64,000 nucleotides of DNA from Curtanaerobium respiraculi (GTDB lineage Bacteria; Actinomycetota; Coriobacteriia; Coriobacteriales; Eggerthellaceae): the NCBI RefSeq assembly GCF_024609215.1, contig NZ_JANIPD030000023.1:186001-250000 (forward strand). Reading direction: 5' to 3'. Below, one piece after another: positions 1 through 9,347 of this stretch. The position numbers and the translations under genes are program-made. The notes below the pieces were generated by a model. It ran no database searches and was not told the origin of the DNA. It saw only the letters and a program-made list of their open reading frames with translations. The stretch's first letter is position 1. Each line of letters opens with the position of its first letter.

Positions 1-125
1 GATCCTACGCTCGTGCCGCGTTCGATGACGAGAACGCCCTTGCCCCGCTTCGCGGCGACGTAGGCGGCGGTTGCGCCCGCAACCCCAGAACCGACGACGA
101 TGACGTCAAAGTCCCGTTCTTCCAT
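1..125 (-). CDS. FAD-dependent oxidoreductase, N-terminal fragment (cut by window edge)
   Basis: Only the first 41 codons are in the window. They begin with ATG at 125, preceded by a strong AAGGAGG ribosome site. The protein opens MEERDFDVIVVGSGVAGATA, a Rossmann dinucleotide-binding loop (GxGxxG) expected of FAD-binding flavoproteins, and runs into a second strand ending VLVIERG. The acidic/basic residue after that strand is where the ribose of FAD is usually bound. Substrate and subfamily cannot be told from this length. It lies downstream of leuA on the same strand, but a terminator-like hairpin at 256-274 separates them, so it is probably its own unit. Confidence 0.75.
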   Translation of the reverse strand, partial: MEERDFDVIVVGSGVAGATAAYVAAKRGKGVLVIERGTSVG

Positions 126-255
126 GCGGTTTCCTCCTTCGCAAAAGAATGCGTCTTGGTCTTCAACCGGGATAAACCTAGCATAGGGGGAACGGCGGGA
201 CGCGTCCGCCGTCCGCAACAGGGCGGCTGCGTCGGCTGCTGACCCGTTGATCAGG

Positions 256-274
256 AAAAAGCGGGGAATCCCCG
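256..274 (-). terminator. Probable rho-independent terminator of leuA
   Basis: On the minus strand a CGGGG/CCCCG stem with a three-base loop (262-274) is followed by CTTTTT (256-261). It begins 10 bases after the leuA stop codon. The stem is short, so efficiency is uncertain. Confidence 0.5.
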
Positions 275-283
275 ATGCGACCG

Positions 284-1816
284 CTAGCGGGCGGCAAGGC
301 GTCCGGCTGAGATCATGCGATTCAGGGCGTTCAGGTAGGCCTTCGTGCTGCTGACGATGATGTCCCCGTCGCTGCCGCGTCCGATGAATATCCTGCCCTC
401 GGGCCCCTTCACGCGGACCGTCACCTCGCCGAGGGCGTCGATGCCGCGCGACACGGATTTCACGCTGAAGCCCGCGAGGTCGGACCGTATCGAGACGATC
501 TTGTCCACCGTCTTATAGGCGGCGTCGATGGGCCCGGTGCCCACCTCGCACACGGTATGGGGCTCCCCCGCCTCGTCGCGCAGCGTCAACGTTGCCGTGG
601 GGATGAGGGGGAATCCGCAGCTCACCTGGAGGGATTCCAGCGTGTAGATGGCGTCCACGTCGCGCGCCGCCTCATTGACCAGGCTTTCCAAATCCTCGTC
701 GTAGACTTCCTTCTTGCGGTCCGCGAGCTCCAAGAACCTCTGGTATAGGATGTCGAGCGTGCCTTCATCGAACGAATAGCCCAGATCGTCCAAGCGGCTC
801 TTCAGGGCGGCATGGCCGCTTCGTGCCGTCAATATGATGCGGCTCCCCCATGCGCCCACCGTCTCGGGACTGATGATCTCGTAGGTCTCGCGGTTCTTCA
901 GCACGCCGTCCTGGTGGATGCCGGAGCTATGGGCGAAGGCGTTCGCGCCCACGATCGCCTTGTTGGCCTGGACGTTCATGCCCGTGATGGATGAGACCAG
1001 GCGCGATGCCCTCGTGATCTCGCGCGGATCGACCTGTGTGAACGCGTCCAACTCGGCGTCGTGCAGGCGGATCGCCATGACCACCTCCTCCATGGCGGTG
1101 TTGCCCGCACGCTCCCCCAGGCCGTTGATGGTGCATTCCACCTGGGTGGCGCCGTTCGCGACGCCCGCGAGGGAAAGCGCGGTCGCCATGCCCAAGTCGT
1201 TGTGGCAATGGACCGAAAGCGTGATTCCGTCGATGCCGTCCACGTGCTCTTCGAGGAAGCGGATCCGCCGGCCGAACTCATCGGGCATCGAGTACCCGGT
1301 GGTATCGGGGATGTTCACCACGGTGGCGCCCGCCTCGATGACCGCCTGCACGACGCGGGCGAGGAACTCGTAGTCGCTGCGCCCCGCATCCTCGGCGTAG
1401 AACTGCACGTCATCGCACAGGTTGCGCGCGTACTTCACGCAATGCACCGCGCGCTCGACGCACTCGTCCGGCGTGATATGGAGTTTGTCGCGCAAATGGC
1501 TGGGGGAGACGCCCAGGCCGGTGTGGATGCGGGGGCGGATGCAGCCCTTCAGCGCGGCGGCGGCTGAGTCGATATCCTTGTCGACCGCGCGCGTGAGGGC
1601 GACCACCGATGCCCGGTCGCCGACAAGCTCGGCGATGCGCTGCACGCTCTCGAAGTCCCCGGGCGACGACACGGGGAACCCCGCCTCGATGGCGTCCACC
1701 TGCAAACGGAGGAGCTGGCGCGCGATGACGAGCTTCTCCTCGGTGTCCATCGAGCAGCCGGGCGACTGCTCCCCGTCGCGGAGCGTGGTGTCGAGTATTG
1801 CGATTTTGCGTGTCAT
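284..1816 (-). CDS. leuA: 2-isopropylmalate synthase
   Basis: This 510-residue enzyme condenses acetyl-CoA with 2-oxoisovalerate in the first committed step of leucine synthesis in the cytoplasm. The [12 protein letters not shown] signature lies at residues 9-20, the metal-binding HCHNDLGMA near residue 203, and GLGERAGN near 232, all typical of the LeuA TIM barrel. The last 120 or so residues form the LeuA dimer/allosteric domain, so the length matches full, leucine-regulated LeuA. ATG at 1816 follows an AAGGA site. It is the last gene of an ilvB-ilvN-leuA run, 84 bases after ilvN, so supply of all branched-chain precursors is probably co-transcribed. Confidence 0.95.
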   Translation of the reverse strand: MTRKIAILDTTLRDGEQSPGCSMDTEEKLVIARQLLRLQVDAIEAGFPVSSPGDFESVQRIAELVGDRASVVALTRAVDKDIDSAAAALKGCIRPRIHTGLGVSPSHLRDKLHITPDECVERAVHCVKYARNLCDDVQFYAEDAGRSDYEFLARVVQAVIEAGATVVNIPDTTGYSMPDEFGRRIRFLEEHVDGIDGITLSVHCHNDLGMATALSLAGVANGATQVECTINGLGERAGNTAMEEVVMAIRLHDAELDAFTQVDPREITRASRLVSSITGMNVQANKAIVGANAFAHSSGIHQDGVLKNRETYEIISPETVGAWGSRIILTARSGHAALKSRLDDLGYSFDEGTLDILYQRFLELADRKKEVYDEDLESLVNEAARDVDAIYTLESLQVSCGFPLIPTATLTLRDEAGEPHTVCEVGTGPIDAAYKTVDKIVSIRSDLAGFSVKSVSRGIDALGEVTVRVKGPEGRIFIGRGSDGDIIVSSTKAYLNALNRMISAGRLAAR

Positions 1817-1900
1817 ACGTTTTCCTTCGAGGTGCGCGAGATGTCTAGGTTAGGGAAGTCAATGCGAGGGCGATCCCGGCGGCGGCAGTGCAGGCGCTCG

Positions 1901-2404
1901 TCAGAACGCCCCGCTTCTCGGCATGGCTATCTTGCCCGTGCGGATGATCTCGCGGATGCCGTAGGGGCGCAGCAGGTTCTCCAGGCCCGCCAGCTTGTTC
2001 TCATCGCCGGTCGCCTCGATGGTGACGGAATCCTTGCCCACGTCGATGATCTTGGCGCGGAAGATGTCCGCGATTTCGATGACCTGGCTTCGCACCTCGG
2101 GGAGCACGGAAACCTTGACCAACATAAGCTCGCGGACGATATCCACCCCGGAGGTCTGGCGCGTTATCTTGTACACGCTCACCAGCTTATTCAACTGCTT
2201 GGTGATCTGCTCGAAGGCGGCATCGTCCGCATCGACCACGATGGTCATGCGCGAGATGTCCGGATCCTCCGTGGGGCCGACGGCAAGCGATTCGATATTG
2301 AATCCGCGCCGAGAGATGAGGCCCGTCACGCGCGAGAGCACGCCTGCCTTGTTCTCCACCAGCACGCTGATGATATGGATGTTCGTCTTCTGGAAGCTGC
2401 CCAT
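1901..2404 (-). CDS. ilvN: Acetolactate synthase small (regulatory) subunit
   Basis: A 167-residue protein with an N-terminal ACT domain (IHIISVLVENKAGVLSRVTG near residue 8) and the C-terminal domain of the AHAS small subunit, ending GIREIIRTGKIAM. In this family the small subunit activates the catalytic subunit and confers valine feedback inhibition. The chosen ATG at 2404 begins MGSFQK and lies two bases after the ilvB stop, which implies translational coupling. A longer in-frame reading extends into ilvB but has no family support. Also called ilvH. Confidence 0.93.
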   Translation of the reverse strand: MGSFQKTNIHIISVLVENKAGVLSRVTGLISRRGFNIESLAVGPTEDPDISRMTIVVDADDAAFEQITKQLNKLVSVYKITRQTSGVDIVRELMLVKVSVLPEVRSQVIEIADIFRAKIIDVGKDSVTIEATGDENKLAGLENLLRPYGIREIIRTGKIAMPRSGAF

Positions 2405-2406
2405 CT

Positions 2407-4239
2407 CTACTCCTTGCCCGCATCCTGCCCATCTTCGTACATCTTCGAGATATCGCCGACGGAAACCGCCCCAATTTCGTCGTCGAGCGAGCTGCCGGGT
2501 GCGACCATGGGGAAGACGCTCTCTTCCTCGGGGATGAGGACCTCCAGCAGCGCGGGACCTTCGGCGGCAAGCAGCTTCTCGAGCGCGCCCTGCACCTGCT
2601 CGGGCCGGGAGATGCGCGCTCCGCCCCAGCCGTACGCCTCGGCGATTTTCAGGAAGTCGGGCACGTGCGCAAGCTCGGTGGCGCTGTAGCGCCCCCGGTA
2701 GAAGAGGCTCTGCCACTGGTGAACCATGCCCAAGGCTCCGTTGTTCAGCACGATCACCTTCAGGGGGAGGCCATGGACCGTGGCGACCGCCATCTCCTCG
2801 ATGCACATTTGGAACGACCCGTCCCCCGTGATGCAGACCACCTGCTTGCGGGGATTACCCACCTGCGCGCCGATCGAGGCGGGAAGTCCGTAGCCCATCG
2901 TCCCCGCCCCGCCGCTGGATAGAAACGAGCGGGGGCAGGTGCGCGCGATGTGCTGCGCCGCCCACATCTGATGCTGCCCGACATCGGTGACCACGATGCT
3001 CGATACTGGATCGAGTATGTCGGACAGGACGCGCATCAGGCCTTCGGGGGCTATACCCCCCTCGTAGGGGCTGGCGAGCTCGGCGGCGGGCAGCGGGTAT
3101 CCATCCCGCCAGGCGCGCACACGGGCGAGCCACTCCCCCGTTCTCGGCTGGATGCCCTGCTTGCCCAACTCCAGCAGCAGCGCCGCCAGCGCCGCCTTGG
3201 CATCGCCAACGATCGGAACGTCGGCGTGGCGGTTCTTCCCGATCTCCGCGGGATCGACATCGATGTGGATGACATTGGCGCGGGGCGCGAACGTGCTGAT
3301 ATCGCCCGTGACGCGGTCGCTGAAACGGGCGCCCACGGCGATGAGCAGATCGCACGAGGTGATTGCGAGGTTCGCGTATTTCGATCCGTGCATGCCGACG
3401 AGCCCCAGGTTGAAGGGATCGTCGGCGGGGAGCGCATCCTTGCCCATGAGCGTGGTGACGACCGGCGCCTGCAGCGCGCGGGACAGGGCGGCGAGCTCCG
3501 CGCTGGCGCCCGACGCCGCGATGCCGCCGCCGACGTAGAGGATGGGCGACGTCGATTGCCCGATCAGGTCGATCGCCGCGCGCACCTGGCGCCCGTTCGG
3601 CTTGCGCGTCGGCTTGTAGCTGGCCAAGCTGCTCGAATCGAAGTAATGGAACTCGATCTGGGCGGAAAGGATATCGCTGGGCATATCGACGAGCACCGGG
3701 CCCGGACGGCCGGTGGTGGCGATATAGAACGCATCGCGCACCGTTTGAAGCAGGTCGGCGGGATCCTTGACCAGGAAGCTATGCTTCACGATGGGCATGG
3801 TGATGCCGAAGATATCGCTTTCTTGGAAGGCATCGGTGCCGATGCTTTTTGTGGGCACCTGGCCGGTGAGCACCACGAGCGGGACGCTGTCCATATAGGC
3901 GGTCGCGATCCCCGTGACGGTGTTGGTGGCGCCGGGCCCGCTGGTCACGAGGACCACGCCCGGGCGCCCGGTCGCGCGCGCATATCCGTCGGCCGCGTGC
4001 GTCGCGCCCTGCTCATGGCGGGCGAGGATATGATTGAGCTGCGCGCTATCGTAGAGCGCATCGTAGATCTTGATGGCCTGGCCGCCCGGATAGCCGAAAA
4101 TCTCCTCGACCCCCTCGGCCTCCAACGCGGCGATGAGCGCCTGGGCGCCGTTCATGCGCCGCCCCTCGTTGGCGGTATGGCTTCCGAAGCGCGGAAGCCC
4201 CTTGCGATACCAGTCGAACCCCTGTTTTTCCTCGGCCAT
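2407..4239 (-). CDS. ilvB: Acetolactate synthase large (catalytic) subunit
   Basis: A 610-residue ThDP enzyme that makes acetolactate or acetohydroxybutyrate from pyruvate, the first shared step of valine, isoleucine and leucine synthesis. The N-terminal pyrimidine-binding domain carries GYPGGQAIKIYDAL, with the catalytic glutamate in LARHEQGATHAADGYAR. The central FAD-binding domain follows, and the C-terminal domain has the GDGSF to NNGALGMV ThDP/Mg motif. ATG 4239 has AGGAGG 11 bases upstream; a second possible start (MNGAQAL) lies 28 codons in. The first 28 residues are not part of the usual core. It is the first gene of the ilvBN-leuA operon. Confidence 0.95.
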   Translation of the reverse strand: MAEEKQGFDWYRKGLPRFGSHTANEGRRMNGAQALIAALEAEGVEEIFGYPGGQAIKIYDALYDSAQLNHILARHEQGATHAADGYARATGRPGVVLVTSGPGATNTVTGIATAYMDSVPLVVLTGQVPTKSIGTDAFQESDIFGITMPIVKHSFLVKDPADLLQTVRDAFYIATTGRPGPVLVDMPSDILSAQIEFHYFDSSSLASYKPTRKPNGRQVRAAIDLIGQSTSPILYVGGGIAASGASAELAALSRALQAPVVTTLMGKDALPADDPFNLGLVGMHGSKYANLAITSCDLLIAVGARFSDRVTGDISTFAPRANVIHIDVDPAEIGKNRHADVPIVGDAKAALAALLLELGKQGIQPRTGEWLARVRAWRDGYPLPAAELASPYEGGIAPEGLMRVLSDILDPVSSIVVTDVGQHQMWAAQHIARTCPRSFLSSGGAGTMGYGLPASIGAQVGNPRKQVVCITGDGSFQMCIEEMAVATVHGLPLKVIVLNNGALGMVHQWQSLFYRGRYSATELAHVPDFLKIAEAYGWGGARISRPEQVQGALEKLLAAEGPALLEVLIPEEESVFPMVAPGSSLDDEIGAVSVGDISKMYEDGQDAGKE

Positions 4240-4286
4240 AAAAGGTCAGCCTCCTACCGCGGTGCGCATTTCCCGGTCATAAGCCC

Positions 4287-4315
4287 ATACTAATGAAACC
4301 GGCGGGAAAGGTCAG
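4287..4315 (-). promoter_or_regulatory. Likely sigma-70 promoter of ilvB-ilvN-leuA
   Basis: On the minus strand CTGACC (4310-4315) and TAGTAT (4287-4292) are separated by exactly 17 bases, ending 47 bases before the ilvB start. I saw no T-box or leader peptide with runs of Leu, Ile or Val codons between it and the gene. Confidence 0.45.
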
Positions 4316-4439
4316 GCGGGGTTTGCCGTTTTCACACCTTGCCGACCGGAGAGAAGCTGTTCCGGCCAGGGAGACCGCCCTGCCGACTCGAACCCCGCCG
4401 TTTCGCGGGCGCTTCGCCGCCCGCCGCATCCCCCTCCAC

Positions 4440-4557
4440 AGGCTGTCTAGAAACTCCTATCAATCTGTTCAAACATGCATCATAGAGTATCTATATGTTT
4501 CTTGAAATACTATATGTCGTATAAGCAGAAGTATCAGAGGGGGTTTCCAGACAGCCT
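4440..4557 (+). repeat. MITE-like element, copy 1 of 3
   Basis: A 118-bp AT-richer element bounded by 15-bp terminal inverted repeats, AGGCTGTCTAGAAAC at the left and its near-complement (14/15) at the right. The core contains CTATATG and TATATGTCGTAT. The same layout and most of the same bases recur at 19062-19175 and 29143-29255. No coding capacity. It lies upstream of ilvB in otherwise GC-rich intergenic DNA. No target duplication is obvious at its ends. Confidence 0.8.
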
Positions 4558-4570
4558 CCCCCGAGCGCAC

Positions 4571-4604
4571 GTCGGGCCGGAAGCTTTCACGCTCCCGGCC
4601 CGAC
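4571..4604. other. Perfect 10-bp hairpin, possible terminator
   Basis: GTCGGGCCGG (4571-4580) pairs exactly with CCGGCCCGAC (4595-4604) around a 14-base loop. It lies 218 bases beyond the stop of the oxidoreductase gene at 4822. There is no clear T run on either strand, so a terminator role is only possible. The rest of 4605-4821 shows nothing I recognise. Confidence 0.35.
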
Positions 4605-4821
4605 TATCGAGCTCGCGCTGCGCTATCGCACTTGCGCGCTTCCCCTGATCTCCGCGACGCGGCGTCTGCCGCGGCAACCTAGGGAACCGCTGATATATTC
4701 CGCCAGCCCGGGAACGACATGCTGGCGCCGGAGCGGCTCGATCCTCGTTCGCGCACGTCAGTGCGCTCGCTCGCCTTTCGCCGCTCCGGCACTCAGCCCG
4801 CCGTCCCCGGCCAAGGCGGAA

Positions 4822-6927
4822 TTAATCAGTGCTTCCCTCGCTCAGAATCTTCAAAGCTCCCGTGGGGCAGGCTTCCGCGCATTTCTTGCAGCTCTTGCAG
4901 AAGTCGGCGTAATCCGGATCGACCGTGATGGTCTCGATCGACGTGGGGAACCCGCGGCCCTGCAGGCCGATGAACCCCTTGCCCACCTCTTCCTCGCACA
5001 TGCGCACGCACGTGCCGCACAGAATGCATTTGCCCTGGTCGCGTTCGATGCACACCAGGCTCTGCTCCTTGTACGCCTCGTGCATCTCGCCCGCGAAGCG
5101 CTCGGGATGGATCTCGTCGTGGTGGATGGTATCCAACAGGCGGCATTCGTAGCGGTCGAAGCACCCGCAGTCCAGGCAGCGCTGCGCCTCCTTCTGCATC
5201 ACCTCGTCGGTGAAGCCCAGGTAGACCGGCTCGAAGTTGGTTCTGCGCTCAGCAGCGGGCGCCACGGGCATCTTCGCCCGCGCCTCCTTCTGACGGCCTT
5301 CGGCGACTTCCTCCGCCGTGGGGTTGCGCTTCGAGTAATACGGCTCGGGAAGGACCAGGTCCATGCCGCCCAGGTACGCATCCACGACCTGCGCGCAGTA
5401 CCGACCCTCGGCGATCGCCTCGATGGCGATGCCGGCGCCGTCGTTGGTGTTGTCGCCGCAGGCGTACACGCCTTCGATATTGGTCTTATACGTGTTCTTG
5501 CCCGCCACGATGGTGCGCCAATCGGTCAGCTCCAAACCCTCGAAGCCGACCGTGCTCACCTTCTGGCCGATGGCGGCGACCATCGAGGAAACGGGAATCG
5601 TCTCCGTTTGCCCCTCGACCGGCACGGGACGGCGGCGGCCCGAAGCATCGGGCTCGCCGAGCTCCATGACCTGCAGCTCGACCTCGGACACACGCCCATC
5701 CGGGCCCGCGATGACGCGGTTGGGGTTGCGCAGGAAGCGGAACCGGACGCCCTCTTCGCGCGCTTCATCGATCTCCACCTGCTCGGCGGGCATCTCCGCC
5801 TCCGTGCGGCGGTAGACGACGCTCACGTTCTTCACCCCCAGGCGCACGGCAGTGCGGCAACAGTCCATGGCGGTATTGCCTCCGCCGACGATGACGACGT
5901 CGTCGCCCAAGTCGAGCTTCTGGCCCAGCGCGACGCGCTCGAGCAGGTCGATGCCGTCCCACACGCCGGGAAGGTCGTCCCCCTCGCAGCGGAGCTTGCT
6001 GCTGGTCCAGGCGCCGGTGGCCACGATCGTCGCGTCGAAGCCCTTGCGGAACTCCTCGAAGGAGATGTTCTTAGCAAACCCGTCGCCCTCGAACAGGGCA
6101 CGGAAATCCTTGCCCGGCTCGTCGACGCCGATATGGACGCCGTTCTCGTATGTGATCCCCAGGCTTTCGATCTCGGCCAGCTCGGCGTCGAGCGTCGCCT
6201 TGGGAAGGCGGTACTCGGGGATGCCGTAGCGCAGCATGCCGCCCATCTGGGGCATGGCGTCCACCACGGTGACCTGGTGCCCCGAAAGCGCCAGGAAGTA
6301 CGCGGCGGTGAGGCCGGCCGGTCCGCCGCCGATGATGCCGACGGTCTTCCCCGTGGCGGGGTCGGGTTCGGGCACGTAGCCGCCTTGGTCGATGACGCGG
6401 TCGGCTGCGGCCGCCTTCAAGAAGCAAATGCTGACCGGCTCCTCCACATATTGCCGACGGCATTCCGTCTCGCAGGGATGCGGGCACACGCGCCCGATGC
6501 TCGCTGGCAGGGGAAGCCGCTCCTTGATGATCTGGACGGCATCCCTATTCTGGCCATGAGCGATGGCCTGGATATAATCCTGGACATGCACATGATTGGG
6601 GCAGCCGTGCACGCAGGGCCCCAGGCAGTCGCCCGTATGGTCGCTCATGATCAGCTCGAGGGCGATCTTCCGGCTGCGCGAGGCGCGCTCCGTCTCGGTG
6701 GAGACAACCTGGCCATCGCGCGCCTTGGTCGCGCACGCGCGCAGCAGGCGGCGTCCGCCCTCTTCCTCGCACACGCACACGCTGCAGCCGCCGTAGTGGC
6801 CAAGTTCCCCATTATGGCACAGATTGGCGATATAGATGCCGTTCGCCTCGGCAATGTCCAAGATAGTCTGACCTTCGGTGCCCTTGCACACGTGGCCGTT
6901 GATAGTGACGGTGATCTCGTTGTTCAT
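4822..6927 (-). CDS. NADPH/FAD- and Fe-S-binding oxidoreductase (StnA/GltD-like)
   Basis: A 701-residue protein. Residues 1-80 are a plant-type [2Fe-2S] domain with CHNGELGHYGGCSVCVC. A cysteine-rich linker and a GltD-type N-terminal Fe-S domain follow (CVHGCPNHV, RVCPHPCETECRR). Next come an FAD Rossmann fold (VGIIGGGPAGLTAAY), an NADPH fold (VVIVGGGNTAMDCCRTA), and two C-terminal [4Fe-4S] motifs (CILCGTCVRMC, CKSCKKCAEAC). This architecture matches the StnA subunit of Sporomusa-type Nfn, which couples NADPH to NADH and ferredoxin. ATG 6927 lies 11 bases after the stop of the NuoEF-like gene. Alternative: electron-input subunit of another bifurcating complex, since no hydrogenase or formate dehydrogenase gene is in the window. 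Confidence 0.8.
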   Translation of the reverse strand: MNNEITVTINGHVCKGTEGQTILDIAEANGIYIANLCHNGELGHYGGCSVCVCEEEGGRRLLRACATKARDGQVVSTETERASRSRKIALELIMSDHTGDCLGPCVHGCPNHVHVQDYIQAIAHGQNRDAVQIIKERLPLPASIGRVCPHPCETECRRQYVEEPVSICFLKAAAADRVIDQGGYVPEPDPATGKTVGIIGGGPAGLTAAYFLALSGHQVTVVDAMPQMGGMLRYGIPEYRLPKATLDAELAEIESLGITYENGVHIGVDEPGKDFRALFEGDGFAKNISFEEFRKGFDATIVATGAWTSSKLRCEGDDLPGVWDGIDLLERVALGQKLDLGDDVVIVGGGNTAMDCCRTAVRLGVKNVSVVYRRTEAEMPAEQVEIDEAREEGVRFRFLRNPNRVIAGPDGRVSEVELQVMELGEPDASGRRRPVPVEGQTETIPVSSMVAAIGQKVSTVGFEGLELTDWRTIVAGKNTYKTNIEGVYACGDNTNDGAGIAIEAIAEGRYCAQVVDAYLGGMDLVLPEPYYSKRNPTAEEVAEGRQKEARAKMPVAPAAERRTNFEPVYLGFTDEVMQKEAQRCLDCGCFDRYECRLLDTIHHDEIHPERFAGEMHEAYKEQSLVCIERDQGKCILCGTCVRMCEEEVGKGFIGLQGRGFPTSIETITVDPDYADFCKSCKKCAEACPTGALKILSEGSTD

Positions 6928-6938
6928 TCCGGCACCCC

Positions 6939-9176
6939 CTACTCCACCGTGATAGCGCCGAAGTGGCACAGGTTATAGCATTGCTTGCAATGGATGCACG
7001 CATCCTGGTCGATGACGTGCGGTTCCTTGCGCTCGCCCGAGATGCACTGCACGGGGCATTTCCGCGCGCAGATATCGCATCCGGTGCATTTGTCCGGATC
7101 GATCGTGAGCGTGATCAGATCCTGGCATTCGTGCGCGGGGCATCGGCAGTCGCGGATATGCGCCTCGTATTCGTCGCGGAAGTACTTGATCGTGGTCAGT
7201 ACCGGGTTGGGCGCCGTCTGCCCCAAGCCGCACATCGCGCCGTCGCAGATGGCCCGTGAAAGCTCCTCGAGCTTCTCGATGTCGCCTTCCTCTCCCTTGC
7301 CCTCGCAGAGCCGCGTGAGGATCTCCAGCATGCGCTTGGTGCCGATGCGGCACGGCACGCATTTGCCGCAGCTCTCGTTGGCGGTGAAGTTCAGGAAGAA
7401 CTTGGCAGTGTTCACCATGCAGGTGTCGTCATCCATGACGACCATGCCGCCGCTGCCCATGATGGCGCCCGTGGCGCCCAGGGCCGCGTAATCGATCAGG
7501 GTGTCGTCCATGCTGGCGGGGATGCAGCCGCCCGAGGGGCCGCCCATCTGCACGGCCTTGAACTCGTGGCCCTCCTGCATGCCGCCGGCGATATCGAAGA
7601 TCACGTCGTGCAGCGTCTTGCCCATGGGGACCTCGACCAATCCGCCGTGCTTCACCTTGCCGGACACGGCGAATACCTTGGTGCCCTTGCTGCCTTCCGT
7701 GCCGATGGCCGCGAAGGCGTCGCCGCCGTGCTCAATGATCCATGTGATGTTGGCGTATGTCTCCACGTTATTGATGTTGCTGGGCTTGCCCATGTACCCG
7801 GACTGCGCCGGGAAGGGGGGCTTCAGGCGCGGCATGCCGCGGTTGCCCTCGAGCGAGGCCAAGAGCGCGGTCTCCTCGCCGCAGACGAACGCGCCGGACC
7901 CCATCATGATGCGGATGTCGCAGCTGAAATCGGTGCCCAGGATATGCTCGCCCAGGTAGCCCGCCTCGTGCAGCTGATCGATGGCCGCCTGCAGGCGCTC
8001 GACCGCGAGCGGGTACTCGGCGCGGATGTACACGAAACCCGTGTGGGCTCCGATGGCGTACGCGCCGATGAGCATGCCCTCGAGCAGGTTGAACGGGTCG
8101 CCCTCGATGACGGCGCGGTCCATGAACGCGCCGGGGTCGCCCTCGTCGGCGTTGCAGATCAGGTACTTCTCCTCCCCCTCGGCGTCGCGCGCGCTGCGCC
8201 ACTTAAACCAGGTGGGGAATCCGGCACCGCCGCGGCCGCCGATGCCCGACTTCTTCACCTCTTCGATCACGTCGTCGGGCGACATGTGCAGCACCTTGTC
8301 CAGCTGCTGGAATCCGCCGACGGCGCGGTAGTCCGCCAGGCTCGTGGGATTCAGTATGCCGCAGTGGCGCAGCGCGATGCGCGTCTGCTTGTTCAGGAAC
8401 TCGGCGTCCTCGTCCGTGATCTCCAATCGCTCGACGCGCTTGAAGTTGCCCGTGCGCAGGGCCGCCACGATGTCGAAGGCATCCTTCTCCTGCACCTTCA
8501 CGAAGCGATGGAGCAGCTTGTCGCCGTCGTACACGTCGACGATGGGCTCCAAAAAGCACATGCCGATGCAGCCGACGGGATGCACGCTGAAGCTGTCGGT
8601 CGCCGTCATGCACGCGCGGAGGACCCTTTCCACCCGTCCCGCGCCCGCCGCGATGCCGCAGCTGCCTTCGCCGACGGCCACGCGCAATCCGCCACCGTTG
8701 GCGATCGCCCGCAGCTCGCGCAGCGTCCTGATGGTCGTTTCCGGGGTAAGGTGGCCGTATGTCTGACCGTTGATCATCATGCAGGGCGCCATGCTGCAGC
8801 AACCCAGGCATGCGACCTCGGTCAGCGTGAACACGCCGTCCTCGGTGGTCTGGCCTACCGTGATCCCCAGCTCCTGCTGGATCGCCGTGACGATGCTATC
8901 CGCGCCGTTCACGTGGCATGCGGTGCCCTGGCACAGCAGGATCTCGTAGATGCCCACCGGCTCCAGCTTGAAGAAGCTGTAGAACGTCGCGATGCCGTAC
9001 ACCTTCGCCAGGCCCACACCCGCGTGCTGGGCGATCTCCTCCATCGCCCGCTTGGGAAGGTAACCGTAGGCTTGCTGCGCCATCTGCATGGCCGCGATCA
9101 GCTTGGAGTGATCGTCATCCAGCACTCTCAGCGCAGGAGCCAGCGGTTCCAAATCGATTACTGCCTGTTCAGGCAC
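6939..9176 (-). CDS. NuoE-NuoF fusion, NADH/FMN Fe-S subunit (StnC-StnB-like)
   Basis: A 745-residue fusion. Residues 1-150 are a NuoE-type thioredoxin fold with [2Fe-2S] cysteines (CQGTACH, CLGCC). Residues 160-270 form a second thioredoxin-like ferredoxin fold with GSCG and CIGMC. The NuoF core then has GIGGRGGAGFPTWFKW (FMN/NADH), CNADEGDPGAF and CGEETALL, followed by SLBB and the NuoF [4Fe-4S] site ESCGKCVPCR. A tail carries two further [4Fe-4S] motifs (CTGCDICARKC, CIHCKQCYNLC). Known homologues are NADH-oxidising subunits of HydABC, NuoEFG and StnABC complexes. GTG start at 9176 with AAGGAGG. It forms a two-gene unit with the StnA-like gene. Confidence 0.85.
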   Translation of the reverse strand: MPEQAVIDLEPLAPALRVLDDDHSKLIAAMQMAQQAYGYLPKRAMEEIAQHAGVGLAKVYGIATFYSFFKLEPVGIYEILLCQGTACHVNGADSIVTAIQQELGITVGQTTEDGVFTLTEVACLGCCSMAPCMMINGQTYGHLTPETTIRTLRELRAIANGGGLRVAVGEGSCGIAAGAGRVERVLRACMTATDSFSVHPVGCIGMCFLEPIVDVYDGDKLLHRFVKVQEKDAFDIVAALRTGNFKRVERLEITDEDAEFLNKQTRIALRHCGILNPTSLADYRAVGGFQQLDKVLHMSPDDVIEEVKKSGIGGRGGAGFPTWFKWRSARDAEGEEKYLICNADEGDPGAFMDRAVIEGDPFNLLEGMLIGAYAIGAHTGFVYIRAEYPLAVERLQAAIDQLHEAGYLGEHILGTDFSCDIRIMMGSGAFVCGEETALLASLEGNRGMPRLKPPFPAQSGYMGKPSNINNVETYANITWIIEHGGDAFAAIGTEGSKGTKVFAVSGKVKHGGLVEVPMGKTLHDVIFDIAGGMQEGHEFKAVQMGGPSGGCIPASMDDTLIDYAALGATGAIMGSGGMVVMDDDTCMVNTAKFFLNFTANESCGKCVPCRIGTKRMLEILTRLCEGKGEEGDIEKLEELSRAICDGAMCGLGQTAPNPVLTTIKYFRDEYEAHIRDCRCPAHECQDLITLTIDPDKCTGCDICARKCPVQCISGERKEPHVIDQDACIHCKQCYNLCHFGAITVE

Positions 9177-9263
9177 ACCAACCGCCTCCTTCTAAAGGGT
9201 TTCGGGGCACCTCGTCCTCGCCCCAGAGAAACACTTCATCTCCGCCGGACATTATGACGCAAG

Positions 9264-9305
9264 AAGCCGCACCGGGAACCCACTTTCTCGTGGACGGTGC
9301 GGCTT
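9264..9305 (-). terminator. Strong hairpin between pyrE and the NuoEF-like gene
   Basis: An 11-bp perfect stem, AAGCCGCACCG (9264-9274) with CGGTGCGGCTT (9295-9305), encloses a smaller CCCAC/GTGGG-type inner stem. It begins 42 bases after the pyrE stop. On the minus strand only CTTCTTG follows, so it is a weakly T-tailed terminator at best. Confidence 0.5.
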
Positions 9306-9347
9306 ACTAGGGGAATGACCTGCTGCGATCGATCCCGAGGGCGCGTA

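Noticed and set aside
1901-2806. N-terminally extended ilvN
   Set aside because: The extra 134 residues are ilvB read in another frame; the ACT domain begins right after ATG 2404.
4330-4430. tRNA-like segment (minus-strand GGTTCGAGTC)
   Set aside because: The bases either side do not form a T arm and no acceptor or anticodon stem could be built.
4240-4440. T-box or leader-peptide attenuator before ilvB
   Set aside because: No short ORF with repeated Leu, Ile or Val codons and no T-box sequence (AGGGTGG-like) could be found.
5080-6978. 632-codon plus-strand frame opposite the StnA-like gene
   Set aside because: It is the antisense shadow of a GC-rich gene with all its motifs on the minus strand.
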